19,518 nt of DNA, taken from Faecalibacterium sp. UBA1819. Its GTDB lineage: Bacteria > Bacillota > Clostridia > Oscillospirales > Ruminococcaceae. A program made the position numbers and the translations under genes. The notes beneath the pieces are model-generated. The model searched no databases. It saw nothing but the letters and a program-made list of their open reading frames with translations, and was not told the DNA's origin. Of this stretch, positions 7,557-13,698 are shown one piece after another (positions within the stretch are counted from its first letter, which is position 1; the number at the start of each line of letters is the position of its first letter). The stretch lies in assembly GCA_002315015.1 (NCBI GenBank), contig DCEX01000014.1, positions 1 through 19,518 of the forward strand, in the 5' to 3' direction.

Positions 7557-7577
7557 ATCCCGGCCGCCTCCTTTCTT

Positions 7578-8075
7578 TTATTCGTCTACGGCACGGTCGG
7601 AAATATCGTAGTAGAATTCGTCCGTTGTTTTAATGTACGCACCGATCTGATCCAATACCGCCTGCGGCTGCTTTTTTACCTCATCTCGCTTCAAAGTTTC
7701 TTTAATTTCAATGCAGCTCGCAAACCCCAGTGCCTTCAGTGTGGCGATGGCATCCTTAACCTTTTCGTTGCTGAGAACAAGCTTGCTTCCTGCACGATAT
7801 CCCACCGAGCCGAAGTGCAGACGTCGGCTTTTTCCTTCCATATCAAGGCGATGTGCATCTACAAATTCCTTAACATCTTTTCCAATTGACTTCACTTTTT
7901 TCTCCAATGGAGCGCTTCTCTCACTGTACTCTTCCGTGATTGCATCCATTTTTCGAGCTTTTTCAATTTGAAGCTCTGCCAATGTGTGCTGTAATTCCCG
8001 AATGTCTTTGAGTGCACCGTCTACTGCCGCCCAGTCTCGCAGTACCGGCTCACTTTTCAGGGTCTTTCTTGCCAT
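7578..8075 (-). CDS. gam: Gam, host nuclease inhibitor protein
   Basis: 165 aa, close to Mu Gam (174 aa). The long N-terminal coiled-coil helix (DIRELQHTLAELQIEKARKM) and C-terminal second helix with FGSVGYRAGSKL and IATLKALGF are typical of the Gam family (PF07352). Gam is the phage counterpart of Ku: a ring-shaped dimer that binds free DNA ends and shields them from host exonucleases. The ATG at 8075 has AAAGGACGG upstream. The frame is open to 8138, but that extension has no comparable start signal. It is followed by gemA 21 bp downstream. Confidence 0.9.
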   Translation of the reverse strand: MARKTLKSEPVLRDWAAVDGALKDIRELQHTLAELQIEKARKMDAITEEYSERSAPLEKKVKSIGKDVKEFVDAHRLDMEGKSRRLHFGSVGYRAGSKLVLSNEKVKDAIATLKALGFASCIEIKETLKRDEVKKQPQAVLDQIGAYIKTTDEFYYDISDRAVDE

Positions 8076-8160
8076 ATCGTTCCGTCCTTTCTTGATGTCC
8101 TCACTCTGCATTTTTCCGGGCTTGTGACCGGCACACACTTCTGCGTGGCTGCATTACGAC

Positions 8161-8175
8161 GGGGGAACTTCCCCC
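8161..8175. promoter_or_regulatory. 15-bp perfect palindrome directly after a stop codon, upstream of gam
   Basis: GGGGGAA-C-TTCCCCC begins immediately after the TAA of the preceding small ORF on the minus strand. As RNA it can form a 5-bp GGGGG/CCCCC hairpin with a 5-nt loop. There is no T-run, so it is not a normal terminator. It could be an operator or a processing and stability hairpin for the gam message. Confidence 0.5.
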
Positions 8176-8418
8176 TTATAACGAATCTTTTTCTTTGCTC
8201 AGCCATTCTCGCCGCAGTAGTCCTCTCAAATGCATACATTCATCCGGCTTTTTCCCGCGGCTTCGACGGCAGCAGCTCCCGTCATCCCATCGTTGGAACG
8301 GAAAGCAGTCCGCCCCTGCCAAATGTATGGCAGGGGCTTTACCACAGCAGTCACAGCAGGACTGCCCTTGACAGGGTGATTCGCAGAGCCGAAGCTCAAT
8401 GATATGTCTGTACTCCAT
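8176..8418 (-). CDS. Small Cys-rich ORF over a hairpin-rich segment, between muB and gam
   Basis: 80 aa. The ATG at 8418 lies 9 nt after the muB stop, with AAGGAGG 4 nt upstream, so translation is plausible. It has ten cysteines, including CESPCQGQSCCDCC near residues 12-25, which could bind metal. No family is recognised. The DNA also holds several perfect inverted repeats: GCAGTC/GACTGC at 8347-8365, a 10-bp stem at 8312-8337 (GCCCCTGCCA/TGGCAGGGGC), and GACGG/CCGTC at 8265-8283. Cys-rich translations can be by-products of GC-rich stem sequence, so this could be a structured RNA rather than a protein. From 8075 to 8176 no gene is convincing. Confidence 0.5.
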   Translation of the reverse strand: MEYRHIIELRLCESPCQGQSCCDCCGKAPAIHLAGADCFPFQRWDDGSCCRRSRGKKPDECMHLRGLLRREWLSKEKDSL

Positions 8419-8427
8419 TTTTCCTCC

Positions 8428-9381
8428 TTATGTTGTACTGCCTACGCTCATCGCTTTTGCCACCCTGCGTAAACCTTCACAGCTTACATCCTCCAGATCA
8501 ATGGCATTTTCGTAAATATTCTGCGCCATCCGAATTCCATATACACTGCGTGCAATTCCGAGCAGGAATTCCAGCTCCGGCTCGCCGTTTAAGGCAGGAA
8601 ACAGCTTGCGTATATCCTCCACAGTAATCCGGCTCGCTAAGTAACGCTTCGGCATTCTTATCCTAGTAAACAGCTGTGCAAATTCAGCCTGTGCCTTTCC
8701 TTGGATTCTGTCATGTATTTCGCTGTTTCCGATAAAGCATACGCCGTTGCCCGGTGTGCCGGTTTCAATGTCCGTATCACTCAATGTCCTGAGCTCATCG
8801 ATTGCCGGCAGCTTTAAAAACTGGGCTTCGTCCACCACAATGACCTTATTGGTTCCTGCAAGGCGCGCCCGTACTTCCTCCATCATATCCGCCCTGTTGC
8901 GCACCGGCACTTTCAAAGCTTTTGCAAGCTTTTTGCAAACAGCGTTCAGGTCGCTTGTAGCAGGGCTTAGTGTAATGTAAATCGTACTGGAAGGATTCTC
9001 TCTCAGAAACTTTTCTGCACCCTTCGTTTTGCCAACGCCTGCATCTCCATGCAGTACCGTCACACACCGATGCAGCTGGCAGTGTTTGATTCCCTCATAC
9101 ACATCTTCACTGATACTGGTTGGAACATAATCACCGGCGGGGCGGTAGGGGGCGGCCTTTTCCTTCGCCGCATCTGTGGCACTCTCCACTCGAAAGAACT
9201 CCTCTAACGCTCTTTCGATTTTCTCTACATCACCGCTGTATGAACTGCTCAGCCATCGGCTCAGTGTGGTGCTTCCGTTCATTCCTAATTTTTGTGCAAG
9301 CTTTGCCTGGCTCACACCGCTTGTGGCTAAATACTCTCGTGTCCGCTCCTGTAATTCAGCATTAAATGTCTTCTCCATCAT
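8428..9381 (-). CDS. muB: MuB-like AAA+ ATPase, transposition target-capture protein
   Basis: 317 aa, against 312 for Mu B. An N-terminal helix-turn-helix (SQAKLAQKLGMNGSTTLSRW, about 24-43) precedes an AAA+ domain with Walker A GDAGVGKT at 112-119 and Walker B VIVVDEAQF at 180-188. The C-terminal helical domain ends with a SVYGIRMAQNI segment. MuB forms ATP-dependent filaments on target DNA, delivers the target to the MuA transpososome, stimulates strand transfer and gives target immunity. The ATG at 9381 (or 9378) has AAAGGGG about 6 nt upstream and overlaps muA by 20 bp, so the two are probably translationally coupled. Confidence 0.95.
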   Translation of the reverse strand: MMEKTFNAELQERTREYLATSGVSQAKLAQKLGMNGSTTLSRWLSSSYSGDVEKIERALEEFFRVESATDAAKEKAAPYRPAGDYVPTSISEDVYEGIKHCQLHRCVTVLHGDAGVGKTKGAEKFLRENPSSTIYITLSPATSDLNAVCKKLAKALKVPVRNRADMMEEVRARLAGTNKVIVVDEAQFLKLPAIDELRTLSDTDIETGTPGNGVCFIGNSEIHDRIQGKAQAEFAQLFTRIRMPKRYLASRITVEDIRKLFPALNGEPELEFLLGIARSVYGIRMAQNIYENAIDLEDVSCEGLRRVAKAMSVGSTT

Positions 9382-11371
9382 CGATTGCCCCTTTCATTCT
9401 CTTCATCCGATTTCGGTTCATCAGTGCGATATCTAAATCGTCACTGTCGCCCACCGCCATGGGAAGCTGCGGTGCTCGTCCTGTTTCCTGATCGTACAAA
9501 ATCCTTGTGCGTTTGATATTCTTTTTCGCCACTGGTCCGGCAGCGTTTCTGGCGGCCAAATTCAGTGCATATTCAACCGGATTCACGTCCTTACCGCGTT
9601 CTCGGCGTGTTTTCACATCTTCTCGCACAGCGCGTTCCACGCGGCGTTCTGCTTTCATCAGTGCCGCCAGCACTTTTGGATCTTCGTGATAACTTGCCTC
9701 CAGCGGGCTGCGTCCTACAGTCATCAGATAATTGTCTTTGTCTGCATCATACATACGCACACTTGACAAGTCAGCGGGATCATACCGAATGTAAACCTTA
9801 CGCTCTACATAGTGTCTGATTTCTTCACACCAGAATTTCATCGGCACTCCGTTAATTGACGTCACAATGCCGTCCCTCTTAACTGTGATAGGCCGTGTCG
9901 AACGCATCAGCATCAGCCGCAGAACCTCTTCGCTGGCTGCCACTTTTTCTTCTACGCAATACTCGTTGTAGACGTCAATTTTTCGCTTTCCCTGATCCTT
10001 CACAACCGAACCATTGTATTTGGAATAATTCAGGTCATATTGAATCAGCTTGTCCAGAATATCCCGGGCTTGTTCATCCGTCGGCACATTTTTGCCATCT
10101 TTCAAAATCCCCTTTAACTGCTCCGGCTTTTCTGCCGGGCTGCCGCCTGTAAAAGTAGGGAACAGACGCATCACTCTGTCTTTAAGTGCCCTGAAGGAAC
10201 GCTCCACCACTTTAGCACGCGAGTTTTTCGGAATGGCATTGATCATTTTCACTTCCATTCGCTGTATAATCGTCAGCGGCTGGAACGGCGCTTCTCCGTT
10301 TGCAAGAATCGCTTTTGCGCGGTGTCCGCGCCCGCCGAAGTCAAATGTTAAATATTCACGTCCGTTGTCTGTGTATAGATTGAGCAATGGCAGCGTGCCT
10401 TGTCGGATGCAGGCATCTCGTAAAGCATTCACACTGTTCTGACTTTTGCTTTCTCCGCTGATGCTCCATCCCACAAAGATCCCGCTTCGTGCGTCTACCC
10501 ACGCTGATAAGTACATACGGTGCAGTTGTCCTGTTTCAGCCATGGTCACAATATCCATGGTGTACGTATCCCCAACCCAAACCTCGTTGCTCACCATCTC
10601 GTCGTATTTTCTGGTAATGTACGGGCTGTACTTAGCCCACCAAGCCCGTGGGCCCTCTCTGGCGTAGTACCTCACATCTGGAGGGATTTTCTGAATGGCG
10701 CGTTGGAAAGTGGGCGGCGATGGCAGAGGGAGCGCTCCCGGGCAGTTAATTCGTGCCCATTCTTCTGTAAGCTCCATACATCGCTCAATCCCAAGCTTTG
10801 TTTCCTCTAAATAAAGACCGCTGAAGATTTCCCATGCTTCCGGGTGAATGCTGCTGTATCCCTTGCGTCCTTTTCCGCGGTTCTCGATCAGACTATCCCA
10901 ATCATCCCGCCGAATCGCCTGCCACTTTCGATATAGAGTCGGCTTGCTGATCTGCTTGTCAGGATAGCGCGCCCGCAGTCTTTCTACAAAATCCTCGTCC
11001 AGTTCCGCTGCGCGTCCATCGCCGCTGCGGTATGCCCGCCATTCGTCCACCACATCCATCCAAAACGCAATTTGTTCGCGCTCTGCTGCCGTGTAGTGGT
11101 CCAGCTCCTTTCGGCTGGCTGGCTTCTTGTCAATCTTCTGCTTCGCCTCCTCCAACAGCTCCGTTACCTCTGCACGCTCTCCGTTGCGCTCGTACCAGCG
11201 GCGCTGAATGTCTGCCGGCAAATCGGATAAAAGCACTGTATATTCAGGTCGGTTAAGCGAATTTAGTGTGCATTCCGCGGGAATTTGTCCCGTTTTAGCT
11301 TTATGCTGAATAGTTCTAAGTGAAACGTTCAGCAATTCTGCAACCTGTCGAAGATTCAGTTTTATTTCCAA
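9362..11371 (-). CDS. muA: MuA-like DDE transposase
   Basis: 669 aa from a TTG at 11371 (Mu A is 663). An N-terminal HTH (NLRQVAELLNVSLRTIQHKA) precedes a helical end-binding region. The RNase H-fold DDE domain has D268 in WVGDTYTMD, D335 in LYTDNG and E390 in VVERSF. This is within two residues of Mu A's D269, D336 and E392, and supports the chosen start. The C-terminus is basic and helical, as in MuA's MuB-contacting region. The frame is open back to 11476, but those 35 extra residues merely translate a hammerhead-type RNA. TTG at 11371 has AGGTG 6 nt upstream; GTG at 11380 is an alternative. MuA binds both phage ends, nicks them and joins them to target DNA. Confidence 0.95.
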   Translation of the reverse strand: MEIKLNLRQVAELLNVSLRTIQHKAKTGQIPAECTLNSLNRPEYTVLLSDLPADIQRRWYERNGERAEVTELLEEAKQKIDKKPASRKELDHYTAAEREQIAFWMDVVDEWRAYRSGDGRAAELDEDFVERLRARYPDKQISKPTLYRKWQAIRRDDWDSLIENRGKGRKGYSSIHPEAWEIFSGLYLEETKLGIERCMELTEEWARINCPGALPLPSPPTFQRAIQKIPPDVRYYAREGPRAWWAKYSPYITRKYDEMVSNEVWVGDTYTMDIVTMAETGQLHRMYLSAWVDARSGIFVGWSISGESKSQNSVNALRDACIRQGTLPLLNLYTDNGREYLTFDFGGRGHRAKAILANGEAPFQPLTIIQRMEVKMINAIPKNSRAKVVERSFRALKDRVMRLFPTFTGGSPAEKPEQLKGILKDGKNVPTDEQARDILDKLIQYDLNYSKYNGSVVKDQGKRKIDVYNEYCVEEKVAASEEVLRLMLMRSTRPITVKRDGIVTSINGVPMKFWCEEIRHYVERKVYIRYDPADLSSVRMYDADKDNYLMTVGRSPLEASYHEDPKVLAALMKAERRVERAVREDVKTRRERGKDVNPVEYALNLAARNAAGPVAKKNIKRTRILYDQETGRAPQLPMAVGDSDDLDIALMNRNRMKRMKGAIDDGEDI

Positions 11372-11388
11372 AAAACTCACCTGCCTTT

Positions 11389-11460
11389 GACCTGCCATCT
11401 TCAGGCGCAGGGCGGTCACCCCCTGCACGACGGCTCTTTGCAGAGCCGTTTCGGCTGTTA
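11389..11460 (-). ncRNA. Type II hammerhead ribozyme, copy A (upstream of muA)
   Basis: Read on the minus strand from 11460: stem II 5' side ending GCC, then core GAAA (11449-11452). Stem III is CGGCTC/GAGCCG with loop TGCAAA, followed by the cleavage triplet GTC (between 11429 and 11428). Stem I is GTGCAGGG/CCCTGCGC, then core CTGAAGA (11398-11404), and the stem II 3' side GGC is reached after one extra T. This is the exact element order of a type II hammerhead. A15.1-U16.1 and 1.1-2.1 pairs are intact. Oddities are the unpaired T where pair 10.1 is expected, and a weak outer stem II (AAC against GTC). Cleavage would leave muA mRNA with a 5' hydroxyl end about 57 nt before the TTG start. Confidence 0.82.
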
Positions 11461-11500
11461 TTCTTTTCTGCATCACTTGAAAATACCGCGGTTCAATACT

Positions 11501-11719
11501 TCAAAGCTTTTGACATCTTTCTGCTGGGCGTTCACCGTTGTCTGCTTGCTTGTCGGCATCATTGCCCATCGGAAGCCGGCACTCAATACGCACCTTAGCG
11601 CGCCCCGTCGGTCGAATTTCTGTAATGTCAATTCCGAAATTCCACGGGATAGGAACATGATCCAAAAAGCCGTTCCGCCCTCCGGGAGTAATCTCATCAT
11701 CTCGTATTGTAAACTTCAT
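11501..11719 (-). CDS. Small hypothetical early phage protein
   Basis: 72 aa, no family recognised. The sequence (MKFTIRDDEITPGGRNGFLD, then VPIPWNFGIDITEIRPTG, AKVRIECRLP) suggests a small beta-rich fold with a polar tail. ATG at 11719 has GGAGG 7 nt upstream, clearly better than the overlapping frame at 11473-11700. It lies just upstream of the first hammerhead copy and muA. It is preceded upstream by a counter-oriented gene, so it probably belongs to the same early transcript as muA. Confidence 0.7.
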   Translation of the reverse strand: MKFTIRDDEITPGGRNGFLDHVPIPWNFGIDITEIRPTGRAKVRIECRLPMGNDADKQADNGERPAERCQKL

Positions 11720-11731
11720 TGGTCATCCTCC

Positions 11732-11760
11732 TTGTTCGGGTTCCCTTTATGTACTATACT
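11732..11760 (+). promoter_or_regulatory. Sigma-A-type promoter for the plus-strand gene at 11784
   Basis: TTGTTC (11732-11737), 17-bp spacer, TATACT (11755-11760). The expected start site lies about 15 nt before the ATG's ribosome binding site. The promoter points against the surrounding early operon. Confidence 0.6.
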
Positions 11761-11783
11761 GAATAAAAAGGGGGTGAATTGAT

Positions 11784-12128
11784 ATGACGTTGACAAAAGC
11801 CGCCGACAAATTTCTCTGTCTAGTGTACGCGGTTTACCTGAAACGTGTTAAGCAAGGGATGCCTCGCACGGATGCAATGGCGTTTGATGTCTCTGAAGCA
11901 TGGAGAGGGAAGCTGTTTCCCGACCTTTCGGATAGTGACTACAGGGACATTTTGCATGAGCTGAATGCCGCCTTTGATTTGGATGTAGATATGAGCGGGA
12001 ATTTTTTGCTCTCTCACAGTGCGCTCGTCTACATGGAAAACCGCTTTAAAACCGGGTTGCAGGAAGTCCTCAATTATCTGTCTTCCGCATTTTCACTTGT
12101 CGGTGGGATTGCCGCTTTCTTTGTTTAG
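11784..12128 (+). CDS. Counter-oriented accessory gene (moron-like), probable C-terminal membrane helix
   Basis: 114 aa, function not recognised. The N-terminal two thirds are mixed helical (KFLCLVYAVYLKRVKQGMPR, then SDYRDILHELNAAFDLDVDM, SGNFLLSHSALVYMENRF) and may form a winged-helix-like fold. The C-terminus is hydrophobic (YLSSAFSLVGGIAAFFV) and could anchor in the membrane. The ATG at 11784 has AAGGGGGTGA upstream and a promoter at 11732-11760; a plus-strand terminator lies at 12314-12336. Carrying its own promoter and terminator and opposing all neighbours, it looks like a lysogeny-expressed moron. Its 3' end overlaps the converging gene at 12093 by 36 bp, and its transcript would be antisense to all of that gene. 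Confidence 0.72.
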   Translation: MTLTKAADKFLCLVYAVYLKRVKQGMPRTDAMAFDVSEAWRGKLFPDLSDSDYRDILHELNAAFDLDVDMSGNFLLSHSALVYMENRFKTGLQEVLNYLSSAFSLVGGIAAFFV

Positions 12129-12296
12129 TCCCCTTGCTTGAAACTGTATATCAAGTTCATTAACCTCAACCTCGAATGTAACGCGAGCATCACGACGTTC
12201 ATGTTGAGGCTCTATTGAAAGAACCCGACACCGTGGAAGCTCTTGACTGCCTATCATAACTTTTCCATCGCAGCTAAGCCAAAGCCTTTTTTCCAT
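12093..12296 (-). CDS. Small hypothetical beta-rich phage protein
   Basis: 67 aa. The pattern LWLSCDGKVMIGSQELPRCR, then VLSIEP and ARVTFEVEVNELDIQFQ, looks like small all-beta phage proteins with repeated strand pairs. No function is known to me. The ATG at 12296 has AAAGGAG 8 nt upstream, a clear start. Upstream lies a GC hairpin and the second hammerhead copy, so its mRNA would begin with a ribozyme 3' fragment. The 3' end overlaps the plus-strand gene at 12128. Confidence 0.65.
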   Translation of the reverse strand: MEKRLWLSCDGKVMIGSQELPRCRVLSIEPQHERRDARVTFEVEVNELDIQFQARGLNKESGNPTDK

Positions 12297-12313
12297 AGAC
12301 GGTTCTCCTTTCC

Positions 12314-12336
12314 GCCCGCCCAGTGCGGGCTTTTTG
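12314..12336 (+). terminator. Intrinsic terminator for the plus-strand accessory gene
   Basis: Stem GCCCGC/GCGGGC (12314-12319 with 12325-12330) with loop CCAGT, followed on the plus strand by TTTTTG. It lies 186 nt after the stop at 12128, past the converging gene. On the minus strand the same hairpin sits just before the ribosome binding site of the 12093-12296 gene and has no T-run there. Confidence 0.7.
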
Positions 12337-12339
12337 TTT

Positions 12340-12410
12340 GACCTGCCATCTTCAGGCGCAGGGCAGTCACCCCCTGCACGACGGCCCCTTGCAGAGCCGT
12401 TTCGGCTGTC
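12340..12410 (-). ncRNA. Type II hammerhead ribozyme, copy B
   Basis: Nearly identical to copy A. On the minus strand: stem II GACAGCC, core GAAA (12400-12403), stem III CGGCTC/GGGCCG with one U-G pair, cleavage triplet GTC (between 12380 and 12379), stem I GTGCAGGG/CCCTGCGC, core CTGAAGA (12349-12355), then T and GGC, with an outer GAC/GTC extension of stem II. Relative to copy A, the stem III change (A to G) keeps pairing as a wobble, and stem II is better formed. The element starts right after the TAA of the DUF3846 gene (12411-12413), so the ribozyme abuts the stop codon. Cleavage would separate the upstream early genes from the 12296 gene. Confidence 0.83.
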
Positions 12411-12740
12411 TTAACATCTGTCCCATCGCATCTTCTCATAGGGTATCTTGGTATTCTTCCAACGCTGTGCATAAAGCACCTCCTGCTCGGGAGAGAGGTC
12501 GCAGTATGTACCGTCTTTTACTCCTACAATGACTGCACGCCCGTGCAGCCATTGTCCTCGATACATCCGATTTTGCGGTTTCCCTTTCAGTGCCCCGTCT
12601 GCGTCATGCAAAACGCCTGCCGCGTCGAAAGGGAATTGCATCAGCCCTGCAAAGCCTCCTAAAAGCTCATCTGCATTGCCGTGCCACTCAATATTTTTAA
12701 CTTCCGGCGCCGCCCCCGGCTCAATCAAAATCACTCGCAT
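12411..12740 (-). CDS. DUF3846 protein
   Basis: 109 aa. The DUF3846 pattern is visible throughout: an MRVILIEPGAAPEV start, LLGGFAGLMQFPFD, VLHDADGALKGKPQNRMY, then RGQWLHGRAVIVGV and SPEQEVLYAQRW. This family is common in phages, plasmids and conjugative elements of Gram-positives, near anti-restriction and single-stranded DNA functions. Its activity is unknown. The start is the ATG at 12740, 7 nt after AAAGGAG; earlier in-frame ATGs are badly spaced. It overlaps the upstream gene by 20 bp. The stop directly abuts hammerhead copy B. Confidence 0.8.
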   Translation of the reverse strand: MRVILIEPGAAPEVKNIEWHGNADELLGGFAGLMQFPFDAAGVLHDADGALKGKPQNRMYRGQWLHGRAVIVGVKDGTYCDLSPEQEVLYAQRWKNTKIPYEKMRWDRC

Positions 12741-13245
12741 CGTCATTCTCCTTTGCGTGCGTTTCACCGCTCTCTAGATCAGCTACAATGTTAAGCCACC
12801 CAATTCCGTAACTCATTTTCAGACAAGCAGCAACTGCCCTCTCCGGCTCAAAAAACAGCGTTTTCCCAATCTCCGATCGGCTTACCCAACGGCCGTCAAT
12901 TAAAATGGAATATTCGGAAATGTCTTCCACCTTGCGGGGCGGCTCCAGCGTAACACGCTTCAGCTCTTCATCAAAAACTACCTCATATACCAAGTCGCCG
13001 ATTTGAATGGCTTCTCCCTTCGTTGCGTTCATTTCCGCGCAGGCCTTTACCGCTTCCTCCGGCTCGAAAAACACCGTTTTGCCAATCTCCGATCGGCTCG
13101 TCCAGTCTCCGGCAATCAAAATCGAATATACGGAAACATCCTCCACCTTGTGGGGCGGCACCATCACAGCACGTTTCAGCTCTTCATCAAAAAACACCTC
13201 ATACACAAGGTCACCGATTTCACAGGGAAGTTCTAACTTTCTCAT
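12721..13245 (-). CDS. Tandem-duplicated small phage domain protein
   Basis: 174 aa built from two near-identical units of about 64 residues. The first (IGDLVYEVFFDEELKRAVMV to VYSILIAGDWTSRSEIGKTV) and second (IGDLVYEVVFDEELKRVTLE to EYSILIDGRWVSRSEIGKTL) are separated by a short linker, each ending FFEPE-(R/E)-AV-(K/A)-AC. Single-unit proteins with IGD-VY and IGKTVF motifs are common small phage proteins of unknown function. The DNA of the two halves is also clearly similar, pointing to a recent internal duplication. A unique tail (YGIGWLNIVADLESGE) follows. ATG at 13245 has AAAGGAG 8 nt upstream and replaces the weaker ATG at 13272. Confidence 0.75.
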   Translation of the reverse strand: MRKLELPCEIGDLVYEVFFDEELKRAVMVPPHKVEDVSVYSILIAGDWTSRSEIGKTVFFEPEEAVKACAEMNATKGEAIQIGDLVYEVVFDEELKRVTLEPPRKVEDISEYSILIDGRWVSRSEIGKTLFFEPERAVAACLKMSYGIGWLNIVADLESGETHAKENDDASDFD

Positions 13246-13268
13246 AACAGATTCTCCTTTATTTGTAT

Positions 13269-13427
13269 TCATTTTTTGTGATTTTCTTCGTCTTGCTGAA
13301 ACTCGTCAATGTACTTGCACCCTCCGCGTTCTCCAAGGTGGTCGGAGTTTCCCGTACCTCTGACGTAGCCGCAGCACTCTCTTTCGTGGTCGCAGCAGCA
13401 TCCCCAATCGGGGCAGCTTCCATCCAA
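13269..13427 (-). CDS. Small Cys-rich ORF (TTG start); reading frame uncertain
   Basis: 52 aa from TTG at 13427 with GGAGGG 7 nt upstream: SCPDWGCCCDHERECCGY, later GGCKYIDEF. The Cys spacing could bind zinc. The stop TGA (13271-13269) lies 23 nt before the next gene's ATG. A competing frame, 13259-13423 (ATG GAA GCT..., Ala/Thr/Glu-rich, 54 aa), ends 13 nt before the same gene, but its ribosome binding site is about 12 nt away. One of the two is likely translated; I lean slightly to the Cys-rich frame. No function can be assigned. Confidence 0.4.
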   Translation of the reverse strand: MDGSCPDWGCCCDHERECCGYVRGTGNSDHLGERGGCKYIDEFQQDEENHKK

Positions 13428-13442
13428 TTTGCATCCCTCCCT

Positions 13443-13673
13443 TCAATGTGCAAAACATCCGTTTTTGCTTATGTCCCATAACAGCTCTGTCCCGCGATCG
13501 GTGCGGTACAGTGCCGCTCCTGCCGCATCAAATTCGTAGCCGTCTTTTAACCTGCGCAATCGAACGCTCGGCATCAGGCAATCATCATCAATGCCTAAAA
13601 TAAGATATAACCGGTTGCCGCTTGCATACACTTCGCCCAACCCTAACGGTTGTGCCAGCAGTTCTTTTTTCAT
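13443..13673 (-). CDS. Small hypothetical early phage protein
   Basis: 76 aa, not recognised. The sequence (GLGEVYASGNRLYLILGIDD, SVRLRRLKDGYEFD, AALYRTDRGTELLWDISKNG) suggests a small beta-barrel-like fold. The ATG at 13673 has AAAGGGG about 8 nt upstream, and the gene begins 25 bp after the Bro-N gene's stop. It belongs to the early minus-strand operon. Confidence 0.6.
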   Translation of the reverse strand: MKKELLAQPLGLGEVYASGNRLYLILGIDDDCLMPSVRLRRLKDGYEFDAAGAALYRTDRGTELLWDISKNGCFAH

Positions 13674-13698
13674 CCGTTACGCCCCTTTATTTTTTCGT

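Noticed and set aside
8057..8239. 60-aa minus-strand ORF between the Cys-rich ORF and gam
   Set aside because: Overlaps both neighbours, no ribosome binding site, very basic composition consistent with a shadow frame.
11473..11700. 75-aa minus-strand ORF overlapping the 11501-11719 gene
   Set aside because: The other frame has a well-placed GGAGG and a more protein-like sequence.
11389..12410. The 72-bp repeat pair as insertion-sequence ends or a coding repeat
   Set aside because: No transposase open frame lies between as a unit, no terminal inverted repeats are seen, and the bases fit a hammerhead core in detail.
12254..12472. 72-aa minus-strand ORF over hammerhead copy B
   Set aside because: Overlaps the DUF3846 gene end and the ribozyme, no start signal; its resemblance to the muA extension is due to the repeated RNA.
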